Assembly: GCF_037126465.1 (NCBI RefSeq)
Contig: NC_088206.1
Location: 72,667,687-72,731,686 of the forward strand
Direction: 5' to 3'
DNA from: Ornithodoros turicata
Taxonomy: Eukaryota; Arthropoda; Arachnida; Ixodida; Argasidae
Length of the DNA: 64,000 nucleotides
Under the pieces are notes generated by a model. The model was not told the origin of the DNA and ran no database searches. It saw only the letters and a list, made by a program, of their open reading frames with translations. The first letter of the stretch is position 1, and every line of letters starts with the position of its first letter. The position numbers and the translations under genes were made by a program. Shown here one piece after another: positions 10,029 through 21,305 of the stretch.

Positions 10029-10844
10029 CAGAGCCGTATATTAAAAGGGAGTCTGGCCATTAATGGGTCATGCCTATACCTGAAGCTCCGCCCACTTTTT
10101 CAGCTTTCCGACCAATTAAGTCTTGAAATATGGGGCGCTATCAATCAGCCTATCCTCACTATTTGCCCCCTTATCCAACATGGGCAGCGCCATTTTGGGT
10201 GGCAAGTGGATTGGATGGGATTGAAATGGATACCTCTCGCAATCTGCAAAATTGGGGGATTTTTGGTGCCAATTTGATGAGCGCCACCTAGGGAGCGTAA
10301 GGCACGTCGGGAATTGTCGTCTGCTTCCGTCGTTGTACCGCTGCCGGCAGAACCACCTGCTGGGACACACTCTGTTGTCGGTATGATCTTTAATCAAATC
10401 TACATGAATAGTTGGAATATAAGAGGCAAGAATGTTTATATCCATGAAATCCAGCAATTAAATATAAGATTGTACAGCACAGCGCCGTTTTTGTTATGAT
10501 TTCGTTGTGATCGCCGTGTTCACTAGGCCTAACACCGGCGACAAAACGTATTATTTTCGGTTAGATATCGATGGATGAGCATCAGTTGAAACTGATTTCC
10601 AAGAAACGTATATGAGGATGTACATTTGCAGCATAAAATCAGAGTAGTCTGTGAAAATTTTTTGTCACGAAATCCCCGCTTCACTGTGTTTGTTTTCGTT
10701 GCCATTTTGGGTGGCAGTGAGGTGTCATGGCGACCCCCTTGATAAAGAGCAAACCAATCAGTGGAGCGAAACTGTGATTGACAGGTCGAGCCTCTTTTTG
10801 TGACTCCTCCCAATGGCCAGACTCCCTTTTAATATACGGCTCTG
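10029..10844. mobile_element. hAT/P-type element, 816 bp, perfect 8-bp duplication
   Basis: The left end CAGAGCCGTATATTAAAAGG and the right end are inverted copies over about 33 bp. An identical CAGTCGGC flanks both sides (10021-10028 and 10845-10852). An 8-bp duplication and CAG...CTG ends fit hAT; P elements also give 8 bp. No transposase coding, so non-autonomous. Subterminal GCCATTTTGGGTGGCA occurs near 10190 and 10702. Confidence 0.75.
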
Positions 10845-10987
10845 CAGTCGGCGACAGTGATGGATTCTTTACGCGGCTCTACAAGCTGCTTTTTGTACGT
10901 ACTGTTTTATTCTGTGTCAGCACCGCTTAGCAACTGTGGCTATGAGTGCAAGCGCGGACAGATGGACAGCAGGAAGGACTAAAGACT

Positions 10988-11483
10988 GGTTCACGCTGCT
11001 GCGTTTACGGTTGCGCTTGCTGCGAATCGTCGCCATGGCAACAGAGCCCCGCTATCCGCAATCGCAGCACGTACGCAAAACAGGAGGAGTTGAGCCAGCG
11101 TCAACATTCTCGACGCAAGCAACGCAATGTCAAGCCAGTTGCTCAATAGGAGAAGATACAGCGCATGCGCACTGTATGCGCGGGGAGTACACGGTATCTG
11201 CGGGGTTCCCCTTTTCTCCCCAGAGGTGGGGTGCGATAGAGTGCGCCGGTTCACCAGAAAGAGGGAAAAAGCACGGGTAAAGCTATGGCGTGACGTCACA
11301 CGCACGGCACCTATAGGGGATGCGCTGTGAACGGCGCTCGTTCATTGGTGGAACGCTAACGCTACGTAACGCTAACGCCAATGATGTGAACGGGCGCGAA
11401 AGCGGCACCGTGAACCCGTTGCGCAATGAAAAGCACGTACACGCAAGCTTTAGACGCAAGCGTGAAACGCAGCAGTGTGAACC
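10988..11483. mobile_element. TIR element, about 496 bp
   Basis: The left end GGTTCACGCTGCTGCGTTTA is inverted at the right end (AAACGCAGCAGTGTGAACC). The TIR extends to GCAAGCG on both sides. I could not define a clear target duplication, so the superfamily is unassigned. The short frames inside have no recognised product. Confidence 0.55.
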
Positions 11484-11716
11484 AAATTTCTGATGAGACG
11501 TGTTCGGTGTGCTTATGAAAAGGTAGCGAGGATGGTGTAACTGCGAGCACCTTTAACCGGAAATCGTGCAGGTTCGAAACGTGAGATAAGCACGAATCAA
11601 AAACAAGAATTGCTGAATATAAGGCACCCGCGTGGGCTATATAGTATACACAGGGCCGGCGAGAGGGGATCCCCGGGGACCGTGTCTCTTCATTGACCCG
11701 CCCGACCCAAGGCCTG
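11484..11716. other. Short intergenic stretch with a tRNA-like fragment
   Basis: At 11525-11585 a B-box-like GCAGGTTCGAAAC follows GTAGCGAGGATGGTGTAACT, resembling a SINE head fragment. No functional tRNA fold is evident. Confidence 0.35.
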
Positions 11717-11964
11717 CACCCTTAAAAATGAACTTCACTGCATAGCACGTTCCTAGCCAACCATCGTCTCGAATGATATCGTTATCTGCCCTGATTTGTT
11801 GAAAACGAGAGGCGTACGCCTTTTTGTGACACTTATGCTGTTCATAATTGTCACAGAAAAGGCGTACGCCCCCCGTTTTCAACAAATCAGGGCAGACAAC
11901 GATATCATTCGAGACGATGGTTGGCTAGGAACGTGCTATGCGGTGAAGTTCATTTTTAAGAGTG
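11717..11964. mobile_element. Palindromic TA-MITE, family 1, full length
   Basis: Starts CACCCTTAAAAATGAACTTC and ends TTCATTTTTAAGAGTG. Both arms carry the copy-specific CACGTTCCTAGCC and CATCGTCTCG variants. Left flank GC... differs from right flank CG. Confidence 0.85.
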
Positions 11965-12746
11965 CGACCCAGGAGGTGTGTGGAGGCGACCCGGGCAGGA
12001 CTCATTCGGAGTCATCCACGGGGCCCGTAATTTATCTCGCCCACCCTCAGTATACGTGTCATTCAGCAATTTATTCCCCCAAATGATGTTTACAAACAAC
12101 AGATTGTTCGCAGACAGAGACTGGCAATGAATGGATCAACGAATGGATCTGAAATGCACGCTTGAATCACGGCACTCCCGGCTCTTCTTGGAAATGCAGA
12201 TGTCCTCCGCAGAAATTTCGCCGGATGCTACGTCAATGATGACATTTCGGCACATAGCGAAACGCAACACCTTTCCCAAATTAAAGGGAAGAAGCCAGCG
12301 GGTCCCATTGAGGCGCCGCGCTACCGGAACGAGTCTCGACTCAGACACGTAACGTGGTAGCTCTAAATGTCTTCCCCCACCCGTCCACACTTGCTGCAAT
12401 CCTTTCGTCATAATCTTCCCGAGACATTATTACATTTTGAGACGCGCTGTCATTCCACGGTTGTGCTGGACCTTTTCCAAAACTTTTTGCCAATCTGCGT
12501 GCTCCCCGGAAATCAGACAACGTCTGTCTCTCTCTCTCTCTCTTTTTTTTTTTCTTTCGCGAGTGATGGAGGTACACACACACACCTTCTATCTCCTGAC
12601 AGGGTTTCGGATTCTATTTTCACGCTCAAATGTCTTTCCAGCGAAAGCCTCGCATGTACTCGCCGCTCGTCGTTCACACGAATAGACTTTTCGAGTGTTA
12701 GGTTCCTAATACTCTACGGGGCTGAGTAGCTATAGCATGTTTCCCA
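11965..12746. other. Intergenic stretch with CT-rich microsatellite
   Basis: A (TC)n tract then a T-run lies at 12525-12555, and a short (AC)n at 12573-12585. The 120-codon plus-strand frame across it is low-complexity driven. No gene is recognised. Confidence 0.45.
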
Positions 12747-12988
12747 CACTCTTGAAACAGAACTTCGCCACATAGCACTCAGCTAGAAGACCATGATCCC
12801 GAATGACATCGTTTTGCCCCATGATTTGTTGAAAACTGGAGACGTACGCCTTTTTGTGGCACTCACGCAGTTACGTTAATTGTCACAAAAAGGCATACGC
12901 TTTGCACAAATCGGGCGTGATGACAGTATCATCCTGTGCAATGGTTGACCCTCACCGTGCTATGTGGTGAAGTTATGTTTTAAGGGTG
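12747..12988. mobile_element. Palindromic TA-MITE, divergent subfamily
   Basis: Ends CACTCTTGAAACAGAACTTC and TTATGTTTTAAGGGTG. The core has GACGTACGCCTTTTTGTGGC and a loop with GCAGTTACGTTAATTG. The same loop type appears at 23639 and 21080. Confidence 0.7.
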
Positions 12989-13017
12989 TACCTTTAGCAC
13001 TTCTAATTTGTGGAAAG

Positions 13018-13162
13018 CGCTGGGCGTACGCCTTTTTGTGACGATTAGCATAACTGCATAAGTGTTACAGAAAGGCGTGCGCCACCGGTTTTCAACAGAT
13101 AAGGGGAAAACTATGTCATTCGTGGTTATGCTTTGGTAAGAGCGTGCTATGTGGTGAAGTTG
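13018..13162. mobile_element. Palindromic MITE fragment
   Basis: The core GGCGTACGCCTTTTTGTGAC, loop GCATAACTGCATAAGTG and right arm ending GTGCTATGTGGTGAAGTT are present; the left outer arm is missing or decayed. Confidence 0.6.
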
Positions 13163-13370
13163 TGACGCCAAATGGGCGAGATCCATGAGGCCATTCCCAT
13201 TGGTAGTCGTAGTCACGTGGCCTCCCCCGCCGCCACCCCGTTACGTGTATAGTCGTGGCACTTCTTGAAGAGTCACAAGTCACCTTAATTTGTGTGAAAC
13301 CAATAGGTAAATTACGCTATTTAATGGACAAGCTGTTCGTGCGTGAAATTCTGCAAGCTGTGTTACGCTA

Positions 13371-13612
13371 CACTCTAAAAGCAGAACTTCACCGCATAGC
13401 ACGCTGTGCGCCAACCATTGCCGCGGATGATAGGGTTATCGCTTCTGATTCGAGGAGAAAGACGGGCGTACGCCTTTTTATGGCAATTACCATATATCCA
13501 AATTGTCACAAAAAGGCGTACGTCCGCCTCTCTCTCCTCGAATCAGAAGCGATAACCCTATCATTCGTGGCAATGGTTGGCGCACAGCGTGCAATGCGGT
13601 GAAGCTCTGTTT
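13371..13612. mobile_element. Palindromic TA-MITE, family 2, intact
   Basis: Starts CACTCTAAAAGCAGAACTTC; arms contain GCACGCTGTGCGCCAACCA and GATAGGGTTATCGCTTCTGA, inverted on the right (TCAGAAGCGATAACCCTATC). The right terminus is decayed (GCTCTGTTTGTATACAG). It serves as the reference for the interrupted copy at 5348-5851. Confidence 0.8.
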
Positions 13613-13726
13613 GTATACAGAAGTTATTTTGTGTTAAAAGGCGATAGCTTTCTGGGGCCTGCCGACGTCGACAACCGTGTAAGCCCGAAATGTCAAGACT
13701 GTTTAGGTACACACTCCGTGACCCTT

Positions 13727-13982
13727 CACTCTTAAAAATGAACTTCACCGCATAGCACGCTCCTAGCCAACGATAATGTCAAATGATATCGCTATCTGCC
13801 CTGATTTGTCGAAAACGGGAGGCGTACGCCTTTTTTGTGACACTTATGCTGTTCGAATTGTCATAATTGTCACAAAAAGGCGTACGCCTCCCGTTTTCGA
13901 CGAATCGGGGCAGATAACGATATCATTTGAGATTATCGTTGGCTAGGAGCGTGCTATGCGGTGAAGTTCATTTTTAAGAGTG
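13727..13982. mobile_element. Palindromic TA-MITE, family 1, full length
   Basis: Flanked by TT on both sides. Both arms share the unusual CGATAAT and CAAATGATATCG variants. The loop has a small extra GAATTGTCATAATTG duplication. Confidence 0.85.
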
Positions 13983-14083
13983 TTCGTGGTTGCCACGAGA
14001 GATGTGTGCTACTTAATACTCTTAATGAGTGTACCGTGTGCCGCCCACAACGGAGGAGACGGATGCGTCAGTGTCTTTGTGTA

Positions 14084-14332
14084 CACTCTTAAAAATGAAC
14101 TTCACCTCATAGCACGCTCCTAGCCAACCATTATCTCGAATGATATCGTTATCTGCCCTGATTTGTTGAAAACGGGGGGCGTACGCCATTTCTGTGACAC
14201 TTATGCTGTTCATAATTGTCACAGAAAAGGCGTACGCCCCGTGTTTTCAACAAATCAGGGCAGATAACGATATCATTCGAGATAATGGTTGGCTAGGAGC
14301 GTGCTATGCGGTGAAGTTCATTTTTAAGAGTG
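14084..14332. mobile_element. Palindromic TA-MITE, family 1, full length
   Basis: TA on both sides; ends CACTCTTAAAAATGAACTTC and TTCATTTTTAAGAGTG. Both arms carry CATTATCTCG. The loop is in the CACTTATGCTGTTCATAATTG orientation. Confidence 0.88.
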
Positions 14333-16100
14333 TACGCTAGGGTTTGCTGCGGAAGTGTTGCTGTCGCAACGGCTAAACTTAGCGACACCCTGAGCACGGT
14401 ATGGGATGGGGAGGTGTATTTTTAAATCCATACACAACCAAGTGCGTGTCGGCTGAATCGGTTCGGTGGTGCTACGCGGGCAGTGGCACTTTTGGTGTTT
14501 GGTTCCCTCTACACACTCAGCTCCCCTAGCTCTTTTGTTGTTGATGAGCCGTGCGGATATCTGATTGTTTCTTTCGGCTTCCTTATCCAGACGGTGAGAG
14601 CTGCAACCAGACGAGGCTGACAAACAGGGCGCTTGAAGCCCAGATTCTGTTGATGCCTCATGGTACGCGCATCGCAGATTCGCTCGTGCAGAAAGAAATA
14701 TACAATTGTTCCTGCATGCCGCGTACTTCTAAATGCACATAGACGCGTTAAACGTTTCCAAGACATTGTCTTTGCTTAGACATGTGGGTTATCCGAGTCG
14801 TAGGTGATTTTATTTTATTTCACGTGGTATTATAGGGTTGCCACTGGTATTGTAGGTATTATGTTATAGGGTTGGTATAGGGTGGCAACCCTATACATGG
14901 TAATACAGTATCGGACTTCTGAGCGAGAGCTGACGTAGTTCTCATGCGTTTCGCCAAACTCAAGCAAGAGTGTGCCACCGCCATTTTGTTACCAATTGCA
15001 TCAATATTCGGAAAAGACTCCATTTATGTCGTCTGCTTCCGGAGCATAACTACAGCAGATGACAGAATTGTCTCGCTTTCGCTTTCCGAAGCAGGCGACA
15101 AGACTGCCGTCTGCATTTCGGTTTGCCGGAAGCAGACGACAGAGCCGTCGTCTGTTTTGTCGCTGTCGTCTGCGAGGATCTCCTCATCACATACTTCAGA
15201 AACGTCTGCAAAGTTTGTATTTGACACTTCGTCGTTTACATAGTACATCCACATCGCTTTGTGGAGGTTGTTTGTATGATGATATTGTTAGTAGAAATGG
15301 CTGTAACTTTTAGTGCATTAGTATGTGGGATGTGTACATGCAACGTATTTACTGCAACGTTGTTGACTCACGTCTACTACGGCTCCCACGAATACTATAC
15401 CCGTATTTTGCTCCGTTGAAGCTTTTCGGCGTCGAGCACTACTTGAAATTTTGAAGTTTTGAAGCTGTCGCTCGACTTGACACTTCTAAGAGGGCGTCGC
15501 TACGGCTTCAAAGGAACCTTGGGAGACACGTCGGGAGAAAGTCTTTTTTTTTTCTTTTTTTTTCTTTCATTAGGAGAAAGAGGCTAGAATTGGTAGAAGG
15601 TGCAACGTCTTCCGTGACAGACGAGGCCATTCGTCATGTGAACCTCTCAGCGGGGGATGAGGAACCGACTTTGAGGCCGTCTCTGACGTCATTGGTTACC
15701 GAAGCGCGCGGGGGTGCTCAGCCGAAAAAAGAGAGCCCGGAGTTGTATTTCGGGGGCGGACAGACGCTCTTCTTTCCTGGATTGTTTCTTGTAGCTGGAA
15801 TGGTTTTGACGGCGACTCTGGACTAGCTCGCGTGTGAGTCTGTATTGTTTGACAATATGCAATTGTCTAGGGCAGTGTTTGCCAATTTCTTTTTTTTTTC
15901 TCTCTCATTTTTGGCCCGTAATGTTCGACGAAGGACCGCAAGAGGGCGTAAGAGAGAACATTTTAGGGCGGTCAGGGGGACCGTAGTGGAAGCTCGGTCC
16001 GGAAAATGGAGATGTTGAAGAACGGGCTCCGCTCGAAATACCGGGGGCTCGCGAAGTGCCGAAGGTTTTTGCTTCAGTCTATCTTCACCGGATAACCCTA
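14333..16100. other. Intergenic stretch with GTCGTCTGC cluster
   Basis: Three exact GTCGTCTGC/GCAGACGAC 9-mers lie at 15028, 15132 and 15165, with near matches at 15054, 15089 and 15148. A small inverted repeat GGGTTGCCAC/GTGGCAACCC brackets 14835-14892. T-rich tracts lie at 15547-15566 and 15890. No gene is recognised. Confidence 0.5.
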
Positions 16101-16349
16101 CACTCTTAAAAATGAATTTCACCGCATAGCACGCTCCTAGCCAACCATCATCTCGAATGATACCATTATCTGACCTGATTTGTTGAAAACGGGAGGCGTA
16201 CGCCTTTTTTGTGACAATTATGAACAGCATCAGTGTCACAAAAAAGGCGTACGCCTCCCGTTTTCAACAAATCAGGGCAGATAACGATATCATTCGAGAC
16301 TATGGTTGGCTAGGAGCGTGCTATGCGGTGAAGTTCGTTTCTAAGAGTC
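16101..16349. mobile_element. Palindromic TA-MITE, family 1, full length
   Basis: TA on both sides. The loop is in the CAATTATGAACAGCATCAGTG orientation. The right terminus is TTCGTTTCTAAGAGTC, slightly decayed. Confidence 0.85.
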
Positions 16350-18445
16350 TAGATTTACCTCAAAAGTTTGATCTGGTACGCTCCGCGTTCGCGACCTGAT
16401 CCAAAGTTGGAATGGCCAAACCCATCTGCTTTGTAATTCAAATTTGATTATTTACTTTGTGCGGCGGTTTAGTTAGCTTTGTGACCACCACACCGTCTCC
16501 GGACTTTGTCTCCCTGTAAAGCGGGCTTCTCCGCACTTTGATAATTGAAGAAAGAAAGACTGCTTTACGGGAGAACAACGAATTCCCCGAAATAGGTGTT
16601 TATACTCATCGTCAGTGATGAGCACGAACTGTTCTGAAAGTATAGTTTAGCTACAACTACGAACAACTTATTTATAGAGTAGTAGTTAAAACTACGATCC
16701 AATTACATTATAGGAAAATGACGACGCAAAATTAAAACACTGAAGGTGGATATCGACTAAACTCTCTGCGTCCTTTACGAAAGTGAGTTTGGTAACTGCG
16801 GGAAAGTAGTTTCAACTATCTTCGAAATCACTTTTTGGTGCAACGTGTAACACAATAGAGATGCATTACACTCCTGTCAAGTAAACAGTCGTGCTGGACC
16901 TTTACATAATATTGATAATCTAGATGTGATATCGGAATGCTGCAGATTTTTGGCAGATGAACATCAACACTAAGATTTTTCACGAATATCGCGAGGAAAA
17001 TGTCTTTTACGCGTAAAATTTCAATGGGCGAATTTTGAAGAGAGTTCCACAATGCAAACGTTCTTGCGGAACATTATCACGTATAGCTTCGTGTGAAATG
17101 CACAGATTAACACGTGACTACGCTTTATTACCCATCTGTTCACGTAAGGAACAATGTCTCATTTACAATAGGTGTGTGCTCTGTCAGCCTAGGATCCTTA
17201 CACAGTAGCAACAGCAAATACAATAGAAAGCGTTCGCAGAAAGGCGTTTCATTTTCTTTCCTCTCTCTCTCTGTCTAGTAACAGGTGCTTGTTCTCAAGT
17301 ACCTTCGCGAAGCCGAGGCGAATAAAAGGTCGCGAATACTCGAATAGTGCACAATCACAGTGACTCGTACGTGCGTATACGTATTAGTTCCATTGAGCAC
17401 CGCCTATCCCTTCTATATTACTAGTAGTCGCAGACAGAAGCGTTTGTTTTGTATCTATCATTATTATTACTTCGTACGTCATATCCCTCCGCTAGCCATC
17501 AATGGATGGAATCTTCAATCTCTGAATGTGTTTCATTTAAAAGTAATCTGACTGGTAAGTAAATTTTACACGTATAAACCACAGCAATAAATACTGAGTA
17601 GACCGGTACATATCTTGTGAGAAGCGACGAGTAAAACAAGGAAAGACGTAACATCTTCTGTGTTTGTCTTCCTTGTTTTGTTCGTGACTTCTCACTATAG
17701 AGAGCGAATTTTTAGGCACTCAACAGCTCACCAAGGATATCAATTCCAATGGTGTTGTCTCTGAGCGCGTTATTTATTTTATTCAAATACCTAGAATGCC
17801 TAAAAAGCGTTACAGTAGAGGGGCTGCAGAACAAAAATTAATGGGTAGCGTAGAACGCACAAACCAGCAGCGTGTTCCGCAAAATAAACGTGTTGTCGTC
17901 CAGGAGGAGCAAAGCCTCGCATAGTTAAACTGGATAACTGGTTTATTCAGTGTCACTACATTCACACTTAGTGGAACCAATCCACAGTTACAGAAAAGTT
18001 GCCACACTTGCGTCTTAATGAGTCGGCGTCCAGAACTCGACTGACTCAGCAAGGGTTCCCGGGTTATGATATCACGAAAACACACGAACCAAAAAGGGCG
18101 AGACTAAACAAATCGGCAGGCGCTTCCGGCACCCTCGTGATCTATCAGGTGACACACGTAATCACTGTGCAACCAAGTCGTTCGATGATTTCCTCTGTAC
18201 TTTCACATGTGCGCGTAATGTACGTGTTTTCTGAGAAAGAGATTGCATTTTACGTCCGGGTTCTTCGTACGTCCTCCCTGTGTTCCATCTGCGCAGTACA
18301 AAGTATCCCCGTTGACTGTGAAACTTGTTCGGAAGACGCACTCCTGTCGCTACGAAACACCCCCCCACTGATCGTCTTCAAAATAAAGTGTCCATGCTGC
18401 TTTTGGCGAGAGGGACAGACCATAACTCGTTCGTGCCATCACTTA
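16350..18445. other. Intergenic stretch, no gene recognised; one long hairpin
   Basis: The imperfect hairpin at 17617-17695 has its own entry. A CT-rich tract lies at 17258-17276. The 151-codon plus-strand frame at 17999-18454 runs into the next MITE and has no recognised family. Confidence 0.45.
17617..17695. repeat. Imperfect 79-nt hairpin
   Basis: The left arm GTGAGAAG...AAAACAAGGAAAGAC pairs with the right arm GTCTTCCTTGTTTTG...CTTCTCAC, with small bulges and a loop of about 14 nt. It could be a decayed foldback element or a hairpin RNA; nothing in the sequence decides. Confidence 0.5.
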
Positions 18446-18685
18446 CACTCTTAAAAATGAACTTCGCCACATAGCACGCTCCTAGCCAACCATCATCTGG
18501 AATGATATCTTTATCTGCCCCGAACGGGGAGGCGTGCGCCTTTTCTGTGACAGTTATGAACGGCATAAGTGTCACAGAAAAGGCGTACGCCTCCCGTTTT
18601 CAACAAATCAGTGCGGATAACGATATCATTCGAGATGATGGTTGGCTAGGAGTGTGCTATGTGGCGAAGTTCATTTTTAAGAGTG
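18446..18685. mobile_element. Palindromic TA-MITE, family 1, full length
   Basis: TA on both sides. The left arm lacks the TTTGTTGAAAA block, so the arms are unequal. The loop is in the CAGTTATGAACGGCATAAGTG orientation. Confidence 0.85.
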
Positions 18686-18940
18686 TAGGGTCCAATCTAG
18701 ATACAGAGGAGGGAGAGAGAGAGAGAGACTGAAGAAAAAAAAAATGAGGACGTTGGCCGCTCTGCAGCTATAGACCCAGAGTATGCGCGCCTTGGCGGAT
18801 TCCATGCCGGACGAGGGGAAAATCTCCACTGTCGTCTGCTTTGGACCAACAAAACGGGATGAGAGCGGCGTTAAAAAGGTGAAAGGTCGGACGGCCGTCG
18901 GGCGATACAGGTAAAAAAGTAAATGGGTCGCGGACAACTA

Positions 18941-19178
18941 CACTCTTAAAAATGAACTTCACCACATAGCACGCTCCTAGCCAACCATCATCCCGAATGA
19001 CAACGTTCTCGCCTTAGATTTGTTGAAAACGAGAGGAGGAGCCTATTTTGTGCCGTGCATAATGAGCACAAAATAGGCTCCTCCTCCCGTTTTCAACAAA
19101 TCTAAGGCGAGAACGTTGTCATTCGGGATGATGGTTGGCTAGGAGCGTGCTATGTGGTGAAGTTCATTTCTAAGAGTG
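18941..19178. mobile_element. Palindromic TA-MITE, GGAGCCTATT subfamily
   Basis: TA on both sides; arms match almost perfectly. Core GACAACGTTCTCG, AGGAGGAGCCTATTTTGTG and a short loop CCGTGCATAATGAG. Partner of 7598-7830. Confidence 0.85.
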
Positions 19179-20404
19179 TAGGGAAAGCAGCAAACACGCA
19201 CGATAACCTATAGCTAAACGAGTGCAAGTTAATACTGTCCACTTTCTCTAAGCACTTAAAAAAAGTATCTCGCTTCTACGTGTACGTGTGATGATGATAG
19301 AGATAAAACAAATTGCTCACCGAGAGCAAGATTACGGAGCAGTTACAGGCAAGCTGTGTGTTAAAAACCCATTTTTACAACTACTAGAGACCCTTTTCTT
19401 TTTTTTTTCTTTTTTCATGTTTTTCCTTTCACTGTGTCTTTGACAGCTTGTTCGTTATAGACTCTAGTTCGTTATAACCTTCTGTTAATCGACGAATTGC
19501 TTCTTGTTTTCTTTAAACCCGATAACACCCTAGCGTGTAAGTAACAGCCGATGCTTATACCCGCATTACAGATAAGACAATATTTGTAATCGGATATTTA
19601 ACGTTCTAATAAAAAGATGAGACATTTAAATCCGGAAAAGCCCCCCCCCCCCCCCCCCCCCCCCGCCCCCGGCGCACAAAGCCGACTAATTTCCGGCCCG
19701 TTTATGGCTTCTACTTTCACTGTTTTGTATCCGAGCGGAGACCTAGAAAATGTATCTTCCGTTTCCTGCAGACTTTGGACCTTTTGTGTTCCACCCAGGA
19801 CCTCCGCAGAGTGGAAGGGTGCCAAGAAAAACCGGAGGGATTTCTCCTACCTACTAGCCTCGTCGGCGTCTTACACCCCCTCGCTTTTATTTTTATTTTA
19901 TCGTTTCGTTTTATTCCGTCCAGCGGGGGCGCATCATAAAACGCAACTCAACACTAAGCGGCCAGTTTTTATCGCTCCTTCTCTTTTTTTTTTTTGTTTT
20001 TACTGCGGGATTCTTTTGTAGCGTGACGGGTTTTGTGCAGTAAAAATCGGCAGCGACCGATTTTAGAAGCATTCGTCACGTGCGGTCGTATTTTTGGGGA
20101 CTACACTGACCCGGCTGGAGGAACTGTTTCCTATATTTGTCTCGAGAGGACGATGATGATGATTGCGGGCGGAGATGTTTGCCAGTCTCATGTAACGTGG
20201 CATATGAGACTCAGTTTAGCGGGTAACGAAACGCAGAAGCACGAACACAACGCTCAAGGCCTCACCGCGTTCAGTGTGGGTTTCGCCCCCATGCAGCAAG
20301 GTTTCCGTATTCAGATGGGAAGGAAGTTTTGATTGGCTGCAGCATGATGAGGGAATCAGTGGCGAAATGAAAGTAGAAAACGAACGCGCAGGGAGTACTG
20401 TACA
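19179..20404. other. Intergenic stretch with a long C run
   Basis: A 24-base C run at 19641-19664 continues as GCCCCCGG. T-rich tracts lie at 19399-19416 and 19984-19994. The 134-codon plus-strand frame (19617-20021) is opened by the C run and is not supported as a gene. Confidence 0.5.
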
Positions 20405-20560
20405 CTCTTTCTTACCACTGGCTGTACTGTCCGAGGTCTTCCCTGGCTTTTCCGGCAGACTTTCCGGACGCATATTGACCTCTTTGTTCCCCCACTCCTT
20501 CCTGCTGTCCATCACGTCTGTACGCACATAGCCGCGGCGCTAACGTAGAATATATATATA
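20405..20560 (+). mobile_element. SINE fragment (body and 3' end)
   Basis: GGCTGTACTGTCC, TTTTCCGGCAGACTTTCCGG, CTCCTTCCTGCTGTCC and CACATAGCCGCGGCGCTAAC match the body and end of the 1657-1974 family. The tRNA head is missing or decayed. Confidence 0.6.
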
Positions 20561-20585
20561 TACACCCGTAGCCGCCTAGCGTGCT

Positions 20586-21030
20586 CCTCTTAGAAAAAAG
20601 GGTGGAGCAGTTACACCTTTTAGGTTGTAATAGTTGTATTTTGCCTAAAAGGTTGCAAAGTTGTACCTCACTCTCTGCCACGAATGGTAGGGTTACAGGT
20701 TCTGATTCGGTGAGCGAGGGGGGCGTACACTTTTAAAAATGAACTTCACCGCATAGCACGCTCCTAGCCAACCGTCATCTCGAATGATATCGTTATGTGT
20801 CCTGATTTGTTGGAAACGGGAGGCGTACGCCTTTTTTGTGACACTTATGCTGTTCATAATTGTCACAAAAAAAGGCGCACGCCTCCGGTTTCCAACTAAT
20901 CAGGGCAGATAACGATATCATTCGAGATCATGGTTGGCTAGGAGCGTGCTATGCGGTGAAGTTCGTTTTTAAGAGTGTACGACTTTTTGTAGCAATTTGG
21001 ATATATGATAATTGCTTTTCCCACCCTTTT
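20586..21030. mobile_element. Third palindromic MITE type, split by a family 1 copy
   Basis: The left half has GGTGGAGCAGTTACACCTTT, GGTTGCAAAGTTGTACCTC and GATTCGGTGAGCGAGGGGGG. The right half after the insertion has TTTTTGTAGCAATTTGGATA. A related piece lies inverted at 35572-35745 (GCTCACCGAATCAGGAGCGG, CTTTGCAACCTTTTAGG). Confidence 0.55.
20728..20977. mobile_element. Palindromic TA-MITE, family 1, full length, nested
   Basis: CACTTTTAAAAATGAACTTC to TTCGTTTTTAAGAGTG, with TA on both sides. It interrupts the older element at 20586-21030. Confidence 0.85.
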
Positions 21031-21079
21031 ACACCCTTTATGATGGGACGCTATGTTGACCTAGGTGGAACTATAGAAG

Positions 21080-21305
21080 TTACCCCCTTTTCACACCACC
21101 ATCGCGAATGACATCGTTCTCTCCCGTGATTTCTTGAAAGCGGAGGAGTACGCCTTCTAACGAATTTCCTGGCCTGCCTCGGCCAAGTCTCGCTGTTTAC
21201 GTTGATTACGTACGTCTTGTTGTGACGCTTACGCCGTTACGTTAATTGTCACAAAGAGGCGCTTCTGTCAAATGGTTGACCTTCGGCGTGTCATGTGGTC
21301 AAGTT
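21080..21305. mobile_element. Decayed palindromic MITE with internal insertion
   Basis: ACCATCGCGAATGACATCG, GGAGGAGTACGCCTT, ACGCCGTTACGTTAATTGTC and GTGTCATGTGGTCAAGTTC mark a divergent copy. About 60 bp of unrelated sequence interrupts the core near 21155-21215. Confidence 0.55.

Noticed and set aside
17999..18454. 151-codon plus-strand frame
   Set aside because: No domain, no clear start or splice context, and it runs into a MITE end.
19617..20021. Proline-rich 134-codon frame
   Set aside because: The proline run is the 24-base C homopolymer; the rest lacks protein-like conservation or splice sites.
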